A stretch of 64,000 bases of DNA from Pyrus communis (taxonomy: Eukaryota > Streptophyta > Magnoliopsida > Rosales > Rosaceae), in the NCBI RefSeq assembly GCF_963583255.1, contig NC_084814.1:17717464-17781463 (forward strand). Reading direction: 5' to 3'. Below, in pieces: positions 13,097 through 25,071 of this stretch. The notes below the pieces were generated by a model, which saw nothing but the letters and a program-made list of their open reading frames with translations, searched no databases and had not been told where the DNA came from. The position numbers were made by a program, and so were the translations under genes. Positions within the stretch are counted from its first letter, which is position 1, and each line of letters starts with the position of its first letter.

Positions 13097-13208
13097 TTGG
13101 GACCCTCCGTCGTGTCGATGGCTTCTCATTTGTCCGGACACAGACACATCCCTTTTACCGGTTGGGACCCTCCGTCGTGGCGTTGGCTTCTCTGTTAACC
13201 AGACACAA
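13097..13208. repeat. 65-bp direct repeat, two partial copies
   Basis: The word ttgggaccctccgtcgtg starts at 13097 and again at 13162, and the similarity continues through a ggcttct word and a cagacaca word. This is a 65-bp period tandem duplication downstream of the hydrolase gene. Non-coding. Confidence 0.8.
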
Positions 13209-14018
13209 AGTGACACGTGAGTGACAAGGCAGATAATCACATACGACCTTTCCTTTTTACTGTTTTTTACCGCGACAGTGTGCAACAAACAAGGAAATAG
13301 TGAAAAAAGCAATCTCGATTCTCAATGCCAATTCGTCTACTGTCTATTGTTTGGCTCTCCATTCAACTCTGCCAATTTGTTATTTGTTTTTCAATAATAC
13401 TTGGCTATTAAAAAATAATGAGAATTCTTAATTAAAATTCTTAGTATTTTAATTACATAGTTTTGTGTTTGTGATCAGAACCGTTTATATTATAAATCAC
13501 ACTATAAAAATCATCTATGTAAAAAATAAATTAAAACTAAGGTCGTTTAATCAATTTATTGTAACAAATACATATATGGTTCGTAATGCTTTTACCAATA
13601 TCGTTCATTTGTTTTTAAATAGTTTGATGACTAAATGACCTTAATTTTAATTAATTTTTTGCAAATGTAATCTTTATAGGATAATTTATAATATTAACAG
13701 TTCTGATTATAAACACGAAGTTCTATAAATTGACAACAAAAAATTTTGAAAATTTTTGAGTCGGAATTCCTAATCATATTTGAGTAGCCAAATATTGTTC
13801 TTGTTTCTCTCTTTAGTTAAATCAGTGATGAATTCACACCCCACACCCTACTACTACATAATAATAAAAGACGTGTTTCCAGAATTACCATTCCACGTAA
13901 TACAATATATTATAACGATATTTCAAACTAATTAAACATTATTATGTACAAAAGTTATTAGGCACAAATGAGATTCTTTACTTGATGATTGGGACCTTGG
14001 AGTTGGGACCCATAACCC
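13209..14018. other. Intergenic AT-rich DNA
   Basis: No gene or recognisable element. Long AT-rich stretches with overlapping short inverted words, for example near 13440-13740. Confidence 0.5.
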
Positions 14019-14022
14019 AAAA

Positions 14023-14222
14023 TCTGTGCCTTAAGGAGACAGATTCTCTGCCCTCCCACTTCTCGTGCTATCTTGTTTGTGTGGTCACGGTTAAGCTATG
14101 TCAATATTTTATATTACTATTTCTTTTTGTCTTATTATCTCTATAAAAAAAAAATATAAAATGTTAACGTGACTTAACCGTGACCACATAAAACATGAGG
14201 CATACCTTCCTGCCTTAAACAC
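14023..14222. mobile_element. Hairpin MITE, copy in duplication unit 1
   Basis: Inverted arms: gtggtcacggttaagc near 14079 pairs with the reverse complement of cttaaccgtgaccac near 14174, extended outward by tgccttaagg and cctgcctta. Both outer arms also carry a GGCAGA-type word. No open frame inside. Confidence 0.7.
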
Positions 14223-14399
14223 CCCAAATAATTAATTAATTGGGCAAATTGATTTTATTTACCATGGTCTAAAAATTTGATCAGCCAAACATTTCCACTT
14301 GGGAATATCGTAGGATCAAACTTTAATTAAACACTAATTAATCTATCTCTCAATTCTCAAGTCTCCACATTCATTAAACCCAATGATAAAATGTCAAAA

Positions 14400-14622
14400 T
14401 CTCTGCCTTAAGAAGGCAGATTCTCTGCCCTTCCACTTCTCGTGACCTCCTGTTTGTATGATCATGGTTAAACCATGTCAATATTTTATATTACTATTCT
14501 TTTTTATCTTATTATCTTTATAAAAAAATAATACAAAATATTGACGTAGCTTAACCGTAATTATACAAAACAGAAGGACACGAAAAATGAAAGGGCGGAT
14601 AATCTGCCTCCTGCCTTAAACC
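14400..14622. mobile_element. Hairpin MITE, copy in duplication unit 2
   Basis: Same family as the copy at 14023-14222. The left arm contains tctgccttaagaaggcagat and the right arm, reversed, contains ttaaggcaggaggcagat. Inverted repeats of roughly 100 bp surround an AT-rich loop. Related decayed copies lie at 15104-15245 and 31637-31795. Confidence 0.75.
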
Positions 14623-15103
14623 CCCCAAATAATTAATTAATTGGGCAAATTTGTTTTATTTACCATGGTCCAAAAATTTGATCTGCCAAACATTTCTACT
14701 TGGGAATATCGTAGGATCAAACTTTACTTAAACACTAATTAATCTATCTCTCAATTCTCAAGTCTCCACATTCATTAAACCCAATGATAAAATGTCAAAA
14801 GTAAAAAGTTGAAACCTTTAGCTTTTTCGGTCCTCATTCAAGATTGTCACGTCCTTCGGATATCGAATACTTCAGACTTTGGCAAAAATATAAAAATAAA
14901 AATAAATTCTAAATGCTAAGAACCACATCTTCCACTGTTCTCACCTTTCCTTTCATTCAACTTAAATAAAACCGTAATTGTACCGTTGCAGTTCAGTAAT
15001 CATTGCTACATAAAAAAGAAATTTGTACATGTTAAATTGCTAAAACATTATTAGAACAGAACACTAACGCTAAGTACCGTTCTATTTAAGTCGCTTATTT
15101 TAT

Positions 15104-15245
15104 CTCTTCTTATTCTCATCTTGTTTTCTTTTTCCTTCTCACACTTACTTTTTATCTTATTATTTTTATAAAAAAAACAATATAAAACGTTAATGTGTTT
15201 TAATCGTAATTTGAGAAGATAAAAGGAGAGAGATTAAGAAGGCCC
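15104..15245. mobile_element. Decayed hairpin MITE of the same family
   Basis: Contains ttttatcttattatttttat, a cgttaatgtg word and ttaatcgtaatttgagaag in the order seen in the right half of the MITEs at 14.0-14.6 kb. It is bounded by short inverted words (tctcttcttattctc / gagagagat). Confidence 0.5.
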
Positions 15246-15619
15246 TCTTTTTTTTTTTCTTTTTTGAGCTTATCCTCCCACCACAGCCAACCCCAATCAT
15301 CTCTACCTACTACTAGTAGCCTAGTACTAGCTTTCTGCCACCCAAAGGCTTCAACTTTATGAATTATAACCACCAAGCCTAATTAAAGAAACCCTAAATT
15401 CTTCCCCAAATCAAAAACCAACCAACCAACCCAGATGCAAGAGACTTTCACTTAAATTATTTGTCAAAAAATTACTTCTTTTTTTTCATTTCCCTTCATG
15501 AAACGGGTTAACAAATTGGACACCCAAAGTTACCAATTTTGCCAAAATCTACAAAAAGCTACTCTTTCTAATTTCAAACTCACCAAAAGTAGAAAAAAAA
15601 TAAAAAATAAAAACAACAG

Positions 15620-16261
15620 CTAACAGTGAAAACCTAGTACAGATCCATCACTCACAGCAATGGAAACTTCACACTCAGATTTTGCCTCCACATGGTGGGT
15701 GAAAAAGTGCATGACCCGAATCCGACCCGCCATCTCCAACCGCGACTCAATCTGCATTGCGGGGCCGCTGGGTCCGGCGCCGGTGCCGCTCAACCCGCTG
15801 AACCCATCTCCGAAAGTGGGCCCCATTGGGTTCTGGACCATCCCGGAAGCCCGATTGGGATCGGAGACCGGGAACGACTGGACGGCGAAGTTGGCGGCCA
15901 TGAACTGGGTCTGACCCGCTTCGATCTTGCCGGCGGGTATGAACATGAACCCGACCTGGCTGCCGGAGTAGAAGAGCTGGAGGGTGCTGTCGTAGTGGTT
16001 GAAGGGCGCCCGGTTGGGATTGTGGATGGAGACGTATTGGGCGAAGGTGAAGCTGACGGTGGAGTTTTGGGTGGAGAAGGAAGGGAGCTGGACGGCGGAG
16101 ACGGAGATTTTGGGGTCTTTGGGTTTGAAGACCGTGAAGTAGACGATGAGGATGACGATGACAACGAAGATTAGGAAGATGGTGGCGACGATGCAGGAGG
16201 CGAGGTTTGTGCGGCCGGACGGCGGCGGTTTGGGCCGCTGAGGCCGCTGAGGCTTGCTCAT
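15620..16261 (-). CDS. NDR1/HIN1-like LEA_2 membrane protein
   Basis: A single-exon gene of 213 residues. A proline- and arginine-rich cytosolic tail (1-20) precedes one transmembrane segment at about 21-45 (ASCIVATIFLIFVVIVILIV...). Then comes a LEA_2/WHy-type extracellular domain with the typical HNPNR motif followed by YDSTLQLFYSGSQVGF. Family members are plasma-membrane proteins, several linked to pathogen response, but the role of this one cannot be read from sequence. A Gly/Ser/Pro-rich insert (GDGFSGLSGTGAGPSG) interrupts the C-terminal part. The start at 16261 is the first ATG of the frame and follows a CT-rich leader. Open frames on the opposite strand here are shadows of this GC-rich exon. 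Confidence 0.92.
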   Translation of the reverse strand: MSKPQRPQRPKPPPSGRTNLASCIVATIFLIFVVIVILIVYFTVFKPKDPKISVSAVQLPSFSTQNSTVSFTFAQYVSIHNPNRAPFNHYDSTLQLFYSGSQVGFMFIPAGKIEAGQTQFMAANFAVQSFPVSDPNRASGMVQNPMGPTFGDGFSGLSGTGAGPSGPAMQIESRLEMAGRIRVMHFFTHHVEAKSECEVSIAVSDGSVLGFHC

Positions 16262-16316
16262 GGTTGATTAATTGAGCTTAATTGTGGAATTAAGAGAAGC
16301 GGTGGAATAGTTTCGT

Positions 16317-16319
<3 letters not shown>

Positions 16320-16350
<31 letters not shown>
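16320..16350 (-). repeat. (CT)n microsatellite in the leader of the NHL gene
   Basis: A GA run on the + strand, CT on the coding strand, about 60-90 bp upstream of the LEA_2 start codon. Similar runs sit upstream of the DRP1A and SINA genes. Confidence 0.9.
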
Positions 16351-16356
<6 letters not shown>

Positions 16357-16488
16357 GATTTAGGGGAGATTTTGGAGGTGGGATTGGGAGTAAATATTGT
16401 CGTGTTGAGAGTCGAGACAAAAGTGTGAAATTGTGTGTGTTGGAGAGAGACACCCTGTCTTTGTCTTTTTTTTTTTTTTTTTTAATTT

Positions 16489-16500
16489 TATATATATATA
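16489..16500 (-). promoter_or_regulatory. Possible TATA box of the NHL gene
   Basis: A TATATATATATA block lies about 230 bp upstream of the start codon on the coding strand, followed by a poly-A run (poly-T on +) and then the purine/pyrimidine-rich leader. Placement is compatible with a TATA element, but the region is simply AT-rich, so the call is weak. Confidence 0.3.
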
Positions 16501-16967
16501 TTTTTTATTATAATTAATTAATTAATTATTTAAATTTGGAATGTAATGTTTTTTTTAATTTAAATTCACAATTTTGTCGCGAAAATACTTTACGTTGTTA
16601 GAGTGTTGGATTGGAGAAACATTTCTTTGAACTTGAATTCTCTATATTGTTTGGTTCCATTTTTATATTTGATAAATTTAAGATGAATGGTGATTGTAAC
16701 ACTCCACACATTGTAACAAAAAAAATGTTATGAATCTCCTTTCACCTTTGTTTAGTTCACATCTCCAATAGCATTTAGCTTAGAGAGAATTTTTGGCAAG
16801 AATGTCATATTGTCGAGCATGTAAGGCAAGTTAATAAGACGTTATGTCAACATGAATAGACTTAAGATAACCAAAAATCCAAAGAAATTTGAGCCACAAC
16901 AAATTTTGAGTTAGTTTCATGTTAAATTAGGTAAAGTGAAGTAAAACAAGCATGGGTTAGTGGCCAT

Positions 16968-17085
16968 TTACTATAATGGTGGAAAAGTGTTGCGCATTTG
17001 CATGAAAGCGTAGATTCAAACTTCATCAATATTAATTTAACATTTAATCTAACAAAATATATCGTGACATTTAAAAAAAAAAAGT
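16968..17085 (-). repeat. Dispersed repeat R1, copy 3 (inverted)
   Basis: Read on the minus strand it gives cgatatattttgttagat, aatgttaaattaatattgat and gaagtttgaatc, matching the order of R1 copies at 2780 and 9515. Diverged and non-coding. Confidence 0.55.
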
Positions 17086-17122
17086 AAAAACAAGCCGGGA
17101 CAAAGGAGAGAGGGAGACATTT

Positions 17123-17126
17123 AATA

Positions 17127-17149
<23 letters not shown>
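17123..17149. repeat. (TA)n microsatellite
   Basis: An uninterrupted TA dinucleotide run followed by a poly-T stretch. Confidence 0.9.
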
Positions 17150-17157
<8 letters not shown>

Positions 17158-17968
17158 TGGGTGGTGAAGAGTGGGCTTTTGCTGTCTGTATGGTTGTTGG
17201 TTTGACCCTTTAAAAATTATAATAAATTTTTATCGTTGAATAAAATTTCAAATATCTAGATTATTTAATCCGATGATCTTGATGAAAGATATCCGAAGAG
17301 GATCTTTCTCCTGGGGCAGACTCTGGTCCTTAACTTGAAAGTTTCAAGGACTAAAGGAAAGGGTGGGCCCAACAAAGAAAAATTAGGAAAGTGGGCGTCT
17401 GACAAGTTTGTACAAGCAATGTCCAATTTTGCTGCATGTGGATAGGTTTAACTTTACATTTTTTTTTTTACTTGCAAGTTGGGATGTTATATCCAGGTAA
17501 GTTTAAATGATTTAGTCGTTGAGAATAAATTCTATAGCACACTCTAGTTTCAATCTTGGCGTTAATAAATTCCATGATAGTGATAAAGATGAGATTGAAA
17601 TGCCTCTGTAAGTTTTTTTGACCTAAAAAAAGATGGACTACAAAAAACTTATATCTTATAGCTTTGTTACACTTTGAATCCTAGTTATATTTTTGTCAAA
17701 ATGGAAGGTGTTATTAATGCAGAAGGGTAATAGCCTCTACAGTGCAACGGTCAAGAGCGTTTGTTCCTACATCTGAAGTTTTGAATTTCTTCAAGCGGCT
17801 AAGAGCGTTTATTCTTATATCAACGGTATTGTTTGTTTTCTAATTCATATAAATATGTCTGTATTAAGAATAAACAGCTCTTACTTTAGTAATGAATGGA
17901 GAACACAAATTTATATGGGTTTATTTTATGCTTGTTAACTTGTAGTAAGAGCTGTTGAAAGTTTGAGT

Positions 17969-18135
17969 AATGCTAGACAAACTAATTTTTTGGACCAAAT
18001 TTATAAATCATGTGATGTGTCACTAATGAAAAAATAAAGACGTTAGTCAACACTTAAGTAATAATTTAATTATTAATAATCACGTTATACGGTTTACAAA
18101 ATTCGGTCTAAACAACAGTCTTCCTAACATTACCT
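17969..18135. mobile_element. MITE, about 165 bp
   Basis: Terminal inverted repeats: the left end reads gagtaatgctagacaaact then ttggaccaaatttataaa; the right end, reversed, reads aggtaatgttaggaagact then tagaccgaattttgtaaa. Near-identical flanking words (aaagtttg and aaaagttg) may be a decayed target duplication. A related element lies at 54475-54626. Confidence 0.7.
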
Positions 18136-19507
18136 TAAAAGTTGTGGACAAAACAAAAGGAATGGAAAGGTTTATAATCTTAATTTTGTACGTTGATAAT
18201 CTCTTGCAATGGGGCCCACCTAAACCCTATTTTTGGAGATTATGTTCCCTCAAGTTGGTATGCAAATCTGTCACTAATCAAAAGATTGAAAATGCTGAGG
18301 AATTGAGTTCATATCAATCATATTAAGCAAGTAGAAGTTACACCAAATTCGATGCTGCGGCTTCTATTTGACATAATATTCTTGCTGTAATTTACTTGTG
18401 CGGTAAAAATATAGATGAAGCAATTCAAAATCACTTTATTCAAAAGCACTTTTCCCACTTTTTTTCTGGGGCTCATATAGTGCCAAAGGAGCTGGTTTCA
18501 ATTTTCCAAACAGCGGAAAACTCACATGGGTTTTGGCAGAGAACCAACCAGTAACTATCATTCTCCAGTTAATCATTGAAGGGCAGAATTGCAGCAATAT
18601 TGAGTTTAGAGTTTGGAGAAAAACTTGCGCAGCGAAACTGGATCACATGTATTGTCTGATTGCTTTTTCACTTAATGGAAACCCCTCGTATTGTAAGCGT
18701 TACACCCGACCCCGCTAATCCCACCGGGAGTCAAGCAGTCCTATCGAAATTTCTCTCATTAGTTTGAGCCCGTGGAGGATGGTAATCATAGGTGAGAAGA
18801 TACCATGTCTTCTGGCTTCATTTCTTAAGAGGAACAATGGCAGTATAGACACTAACGGAATTTATAAGAATAGTTACTAACTTCCTAATTTCTGAACAAA
18901 CTGGAGTCTCTTGTTTAAAAACCTGCATCAAACAATCCAAATAGCGTATCGACAAGAAATTAGCAACTATCAACATGTCAATGAAGAGGGGTATATATGA
19001 ATGTACACAGCTAAACCTGCTGTACTTGAGAATCCTCCGTCGAGGTATCCGTCAAACCGAAGCAGAATTTACCACAACACAGTTCAAGAAATTTCAGAGT
19101 GTTTTCAACCTCTGCTGTTTTCATGTATAAAACACAAGAGTTACAACATCTAAAACACAAGTGCTTCCAGTTCAGAACTTACCCTATTTGCGAGAAACGC
19201 TTCGACTCTCGGTTTGGTGATAAAGGTGTGTGTATACACCACATTTCAAAATCCTATATCATCAAGTGATGTAGTACAATCCTGTAATCCATAAATAGGA
19301 ATAGATCTTATTCATGACTATCTTAAATAACAGTTGACAGAAGTCTTTGTATTATCTCCGTCAGTTGACAGAAATGAAAGCGAAACTTTCAGGCTTATTA
19401 TACGAAACTACATAAGCCATCCATATTTCATACAACCTTCCAGTCCATCCAAAAATGGACTGGTCATTCATTCATTACATACATATATGTACCTATAATA
19501 TAGAAAT
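18136..19507. other. Intergenic and PI4K 3' region
   Basis: No gene found. The part nearest 19507 is probably the 3' untranslated region of the minus-strand PI4K gene. Short open frames at 18144-18326 and 18533-18718 have no recognisable content. Confidence 0.5.
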
Positions 19508-21751
19508 TTACTTTGTAAGCTTGTCGAGCTGGGAATCCATGATCTCGGAGATGACTTCAAGAAATGCAGCTTCACTCATGCCCGGGAGCAAGGAATCCTG
19601 AGCTTCACGCACTATCCCCTCAATCACTGACTCTCTGTTTATGTTTTCTCTGCACATGAGGCTCCCAATGGCAAAAGGGGTGAGACCTCTCTTCACCCCT
19701 TTCTTCAGAAGCATGGTGGAGATATGGAGTGTGCGGGCACACTCGGTTGGAATGTCCCACCCGTAAAATTTTAAAAGTGCAATATCTTGTTCAGCATCCA
19801 AAGAATTTATGTACTCAATGGTGTCAGGAGAATAAGCCTGGCGAGCTTGTGGCCAATAAAGCCAATCGAAAGTGCAATCTTCAAACTGCAGAGACAGCGA
19901 AGAACAAAGTTTATTCATAATTAAACCAATTATATATGTGAAAATCTAGTGAAAGAAAAAAAACATGTGTACGGAAATCATTCTAGCAGGTAAAGAAAAA
20001 ACATCGAATCACAACAAAGTTCACATTAACACATACTACTACAACTAATTAGATATGAGATTGCGGGAACCAAAAAACCACCCTAATTGAAGTTGAAAAA
20101 CTCAATTACGTATTAGACAATCTTTCGCAACCTAAACACTAGCTATTGTTAGTCGAAATTTCAACATGTCTGTCTAACATGAACCCTACTTATGGCACAC
20201 ATAGATTGCATTGCATCCACATGGAGATTGAGTGAACCTCACTGTCCGTCTGTGAAATTCCACTGTTAAAGTTTCATGATTTGCACAAAATTATGAAAGG
20301 AAAGAGATGGCGAAAACAAAGATGCAAGCATTTAAAAATAACACTAAGATGGGAAAGCATGAAAGCAAAGAACAGACACTTACATTCTCTGGAAGGCAGT
20401 ACCCATGATCAATAGGAATGAGCAGTATCTTACCATCTTCCCCTTTTCTAAACAAAATATTGCCAGCATGCCTGTCTGCATTTGCCATTCTTAAATCAAA
20501 AACACTAATCTTGTGCACCTCCTCTACTGGGAAACGACTAGGACCCATGTCCTCACAACTTCCATCATTCTTCATGAACACTTGCAATGATCCCATCTTA
20601 ACATTCTTTGACGAGCAATCATACCCCTGAGGATGATTAAAACTTTTATGCAAGCACCTAACCAAAATGGTCGGAGGCACCCCAGCAAAGCCAAGGGTCT
20701 CGTTTGATAAATTGCGAGGCCCACTCTTGGGATGATCCAACAAGTATGCTGCCACTTCCCTCACGGCTCCTTCTCCTACCCTTGTTCCCCTTTTCAAACC
20801 TTCACCATCTGGGGATGCGGGCAAGCCATGGGGATTGTTCACTGCATTAGGCTCCTCATCCACAGGCTTGAAAACAGAAATAAACTCCTGGAAGGAATCT
20901 TGCATGAAATAAGTTCCTCCAGTGCCTTCGGATGACCTAATAGGTTGATTGCCCTTCTTCAAACCATTAAATGTGGAATTAAGCATGTCCCATACATAAG
21001 AGGGAAGCTTAACCATGGGATTCACAACAATTGGTTCCAACAAGAAATCTGGATGGAAAAAAGGTAACTGGAATGTTACAACGGGAACCATCTCGGATTG
21101 GTGGTTGGCCACTCCATTGACCTCTTCTCTGCATTCATCCGAAAGCGGTGCCACAACTGAAAGCTCCAAATCTTTCTCATAATGCTTAGCCCTAAACTCG
21201 GCAGATTTCTGAACCACCAAGTGAATGACATCATCATTGTTCTTACAAATATCATCGATGAGCCTCTGGTCATCAAGCTTTTCACCATTGAAGAAAAGCT
21301 CCTGATCCTCGGGATCATAAGCCTTCCCCTTCTTCAAAACCCGTTGCTTGAGGTACCCGACATTTCGATGTCTATCTACATGGAAATCAAATTCCTTCCC
21401 ACCAATGGTCCTAACAGTGATATGCAAAAGATCAGAAAGCCTAAGAACCAAATGCAACACATTCTCACCAGTGATGCCATAGTCCTTAACGAGAGAGTTG
21501 TTCCGGGCCAATTCCCTGCCTTCGAAAACAAGCTTCTGCTTCTTCACCACGAACCCTTTGCACGTTTGGATCCTTAGCTTCACCGAAGCAATGGAATCGG
21601 AGTCCAAAACATGCATAGGGGTCACGGAGCCAGCAACCCTGAGATACAACATGATTGATTCACTAGAACAATGCCCCTGCTGGCTTTCGAAAACCCCATC
21701 AGCAGCAGAAGCAAAATGTCCCGGGCTCAGGGCTACATCAGCAAGAGACAT
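19508..21751 (-). CDS. PI4KG: Phosphatidylinositol 4-kinase gamma with tandem ubiquitin-like domains
   Basis: Two coding exons on the minus strand, 20384-21751 and 19508-19885 (phase 0, GT-AG intron), give 581 residues; plant PI4K-gamma proteins are near 570. Two ubiquitin-like domains lie at about 33-107 and 108-185, followed by a PI3/PI4-kinase-like domain. Visible motifs are GTGGTYFMQD...VFKP (nucleotide loop and lysine), VGEGAVREVAAYLLDH, catalytic ADRHAGN (Asp426-His428) and the metal-binding DHG at Asp448. Gamma-type members are reported to act more as protein kinases on ubiquitin-pathway partners than as lipid kinases (family knowledge). The start MSLADVALSP at 21751 is preferred over an in-frame ATG at 21802 because the family begins MS..xVALSP; the upstream 17 residues look like translated leader. 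The closest subgroup may be gamma 4, not resolved. Intact. Confidence 0.93.
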
Positions 21752-22619
21752 TTTCCAAAGACAAAACTTTTTTGTTCTTCTTTCAAATTCAAACCCCCCC
21801 AAATCAAAAATAAAAACCAGGACCCTCCTTTTTAATTTTTAATTTTTTTTTTCGCCTGTTGATATCCAAATTCAAGGCCCTTCAAACCCAAGGCCCTTTG
21901 ATCACATTGATCAAAAACCCAGGAGCTAAATTAAATTAAAAACAAGACCCAAAGACCAAAATCTGTACAAACAGAACCAAACCAAACCAAAAGGGAAAAA
22001 ATCGAAAATCACCAGAAACAATTGAACTTTGCAAATCCAAAGTTCCAAATCCCCGGGATTCAAGAGAAACCCTTTGATTAATCAAACCCAGATCCCTAAA
22101 TCAAATTAAAAATTAAAAAAAAAGAAGATTAAAACTCCAACTTGTTCTTGAAAGCTCCCACAAATATTCAATCGATTCAAAATCCAATCACGATGTGAAA
22201 GTTGGGGTCTTTAGAAATTAGGACACACAATTGGGAATTCTTCACTCTAAATCGAAAAATTAATTAGATTAATGCGCGGGTAATCGAAAAACTCTCATAA
22301 AAAATAATGCGGGCAGAGAATTGCAATTTGAGGAGAGAGTGGATTCTCGCCTTGAGGGAAAGAATCAAATGAAATGGGCAAAGGGTGAGAGCTTAAATTG
22401 CATGACCTTTCAGGGGTGGCGATTAATTGCCGGGTAATTCAGCCGAGTTTTTGCATTTTCCCAGAATGGAACGTAATAAAGTCTAAGCTCCAGCGATCTT
22501 CTCTCCCGTGTTTTTCTGGGTCCGAAAATTTTGTAGTCGATAACAGAGAGAGAGAGTGAAAGACTGAATAAATGAGGAGAGAGAAAGAAGGGAGGAGAGA
22601 GGACGGACACTGAATTATA

Positions 22620-22857
22620 GCCGTTGGCTTTTTATAAAGGTTTGACCAGAAAGACTATAACGGGAAGTGCTCGCCGGTTTTTTGTGTGTTTGAAAAATCC
22701 GAGATACCGACGACGTTAACTGTTTTTTGTAACGGCCGTTTGTTTGTTTGTCTTGTGGGTGGGGGGAGCACATTTAGGTGGTAACACTAACTTCAGATTA
22801 TTGTCGTAAAAGATAACAATCAAAAGATTATGGATTTGTTTTTTACTTAAAATTATT
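22620..22857. other. PI4K upstream region
   Basis: Probable promoter of the PI4K gene. A CT/GA-rich leader segment lies at about 22540-22600 and GC-rich sequence with ccgacgacgtta near 22710. No gene. Confidence 0.45.
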
Positions 22858-23150
22858 CTTGAAATTGACATAACTTCTCAATTTGGTCTTTAAGATTTAA
22901 AATCGATAAACGTAGTCCCTGAGAATGTAAACCCTCAATCATTTTGATATTTTTGTGAGAAAACTCTGTTAAATTGAGGGTATTTTTGTCAAATCAACAA
23001 CTCCTCTTGAATTGGTGGTTTCTTCAATTTAACGAAGATTTTTATTTTTATTTTCATATAAGGATGAAAATGATTGACAGTGAACAATCTCAGGATTACT
23101 TCTATCGATTTTCTCAAAGATCAAACTGAAGAGTTGTATCAATCTCAATG
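22858..23150. mobile_element. Inverted-repeat element, about 293 bp
   Basis: The left end (cttgaaattgacataact, then caatttggtctttaag, then aaatcgata) is matched in inverted orientation by the right end (cattgagattgatacaact, cagtttgatctttgag, aaatcgata). Each arm is about 110 bp. The interior is AT-rich with no open frame. A non-autonomous DNA transposon; superfamily undetermined because no target duplication is clear. Confidence 0.7.
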
Positions 23151-24227
23151 ACCATTCAGCTTGAAAAATCAAAATTATGCTAGTTAATCCAAAATATAGA
23201 GAAAATCTATTGTTGCAAAGCTACGGATTAATCGTTTTCACTGCATTTCGTTTGTTAACCTTGAACATGACTCATATATGTCTGACGTATTATTTTACAA
23301 ACTTAAGTTTCCGTTTTTCGTTAAACTTGTTTGAAAAGGAGATTGAATAAGTCATGGATTAAGACTTAAAACTTGTTTATAGATAGACAAACTAAGATCG
23401 GGTAGCATATAAATCTGAAGACAATCTTAGTAAAAAGGAAGAAGAGTATTATCCAAATTGGATGAGTATGTAAGCATTGGTTGTAATATCCAAATTTGTT
23501 TTCCAGTTTTCTATTTTCTGAATTGATTAATCATTGTAAGATAAACTTACTTTAGAGTTAGGATAATTTGAGGAGAGGTTTATCATTGTACTCGGAATAT
23601 GAAACAGAATACCATACGTCATTATACAATTGCATAACTTTTTTTGTTTTTTTTAAGTACCTCTAATTATAGAGTAACATATGATGTTCCAACCAGCAAA
23701 CCTAAAAATCTCTCTGATTTTGAGAGTAAAAACCATCAAAGTGCATGTAATTTTAGGATAATTTTAAGAATTTACAACATTGAGCTATTGGTTGTCTCAA
23801 CAAATACAATTTAGCTCCGCCACTGGTCACACTGATAATAAACAACAGACATTATTAAATGAGGGTTGGAATATTATATTGGAACTAAGAAGGATGTTTT
23901 TACACGAAATAATTTTTGTCACTATAATATTTTAGTACTAATCGACAATATCTGAGAAATTCTATCAAACCACGAATAAGTTAAGTGAGTGCTCCACGCT
24001 TTATTGTATCATTACTATGGTACCATACAACACTACATGTGGATTTAGATGATACATGAATCTTCTTCATTTTTTTTTTAATTAATATTTTAGGCTTCTT
24101 CTGAAATGTAGTCAATTTTTCATAAGTGTAGTCAAGTTTATATTTGCATATCGACAACCAAATTAATTAATATCACAAATCGGGGATTGAAGTATGGATT
24201 ATGAACAGTATCAATAATATGAACAAT
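23151..24227. other. Intergenic, no gene recognised
   Basis: AT-rich, with scattered short repeats. Nothing supportable. Confidence 0.5.
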
Positions 24228-24440
24228 GAACCGCGAGCTGATGGTTAAATGATAAATGTGGATTGAGAGAATTTCTTCAAATTACAAATTGAAGGTCTTG
24301 GGTTCGAAATTCGCTGCTGGAGTGGAAGCTAGACTTGTGGCCAGGAGGAGGCTGAAATGCCTATGTGAGTTTTTCCGATCCCCGAAAAGGGTGGATAACC
24401 GTGGCTTGCCACCAGTTGTCTCCCTTAAAAAAAAATATAT
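24228..24440 (+). mobile_element. SINE-like repeat
   Basis: Contains gctgatggttaaatgataaa followed by ggtcttgggttcgaaattcg, which resemble the A-box and B-box of a tRNA-derived RNA polymerase III promoter. It ends in an A-rich tail at about 24426-24440. The 3' portion (gaggctgaaatgcc...gtgagttttt) recurs in degraded form near 17600. Inferred, not confirmed. Confidence 0.45.
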
Positions 24441-25071
24441 ATGAACGATGTATCAACAACATATTCACATATTAATTTTCAGAAAAATATTATAAATTAG
24501 GGTAAATTATATTTTATTACTTCAATAGTGGGTCACATAATAAACTCATACCTCGTCTTTTAAACATTGTAATGTCATATATCAATTTACGATTCATTGC
24601 AATGCGAACCCTCTGTTAAATTTTCTGTCAATTTGACCGTTAAATGATGACTTGGCATGCGCAAGGTCCACTCTCTCACCCAAATTTAAAAAAATAAAAT
24701 ATGGCAAATTACATTTTACCACTTCATCTTTGGGTTACATAACAAACTTGTACCTCATCTTTTAAACATTGTAATGTTATACATCAACTTACGAATTCAT
24801 TGAAATGTCAAACCTTGTTTGCTTGTCCATCAATTTGTCTGTTAACTGGTGATAAGGTAGCTGCGAGGCCCACTGGAACTCCAAGCTGTTGACTTGTCCA
24901 CGATGAAGTGTGGCTAATCCTATTCGCTAATATATCCCATTTGATAAACTGGCAGGTATGGGTATTAATCCAGTTGTTGAACCGGGTAGCGCAGCTCCAT
25001 TTGTCTTTGCTTAAATACATAGTCACATTCACATTCGTCTCGTCTCCAACCTCTCTTTCTTTACCACCGGA

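Larger units (their letters stand above)
14019..14800. repeat. Tandem segmental duplication, about 380-400 bp x 2
   Basis: Unit 1 (14019-14395) and unit 2 (14396-14800) align end to end. Both begin aaaatct.tgccttaag, both contain the word aaataattaattaattgggc, and both end caatgataaaatgtcaaaa. Each consists of a hairpin MITE followed by about 180 bp of shared unique sequence. The flanks stay very similar while the MITE arms have diverged more. Confidence 0.9.
16510..17960. other. Intergenic, upstream of the NHL gene
   Basis: No gene. Holds R1 copy 3, a TA microsatellite, and a segment near 17550-17640 sharing words (ttgaaatgcct, gtaagttttt) with the SINE-like repeat at 24228-24440. Confidence 0.5.

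Noticed and set aside
15692..16174. 160-codon + strand frame rich in Gly, Glu and Asp
   Set aside because: Antisense shadow of the GC-rich NHL exon. The minus-strand protein has a clear transmembrane segment and LEA_2 motifs.
24298..24330. Possible tRNA gene around gggttcgaaattcg
   Set aside because: Only the T-loop-like word fits; no acceptor stem or anticodon arm can be folded. Interpreted as a SINE promoter remnant.
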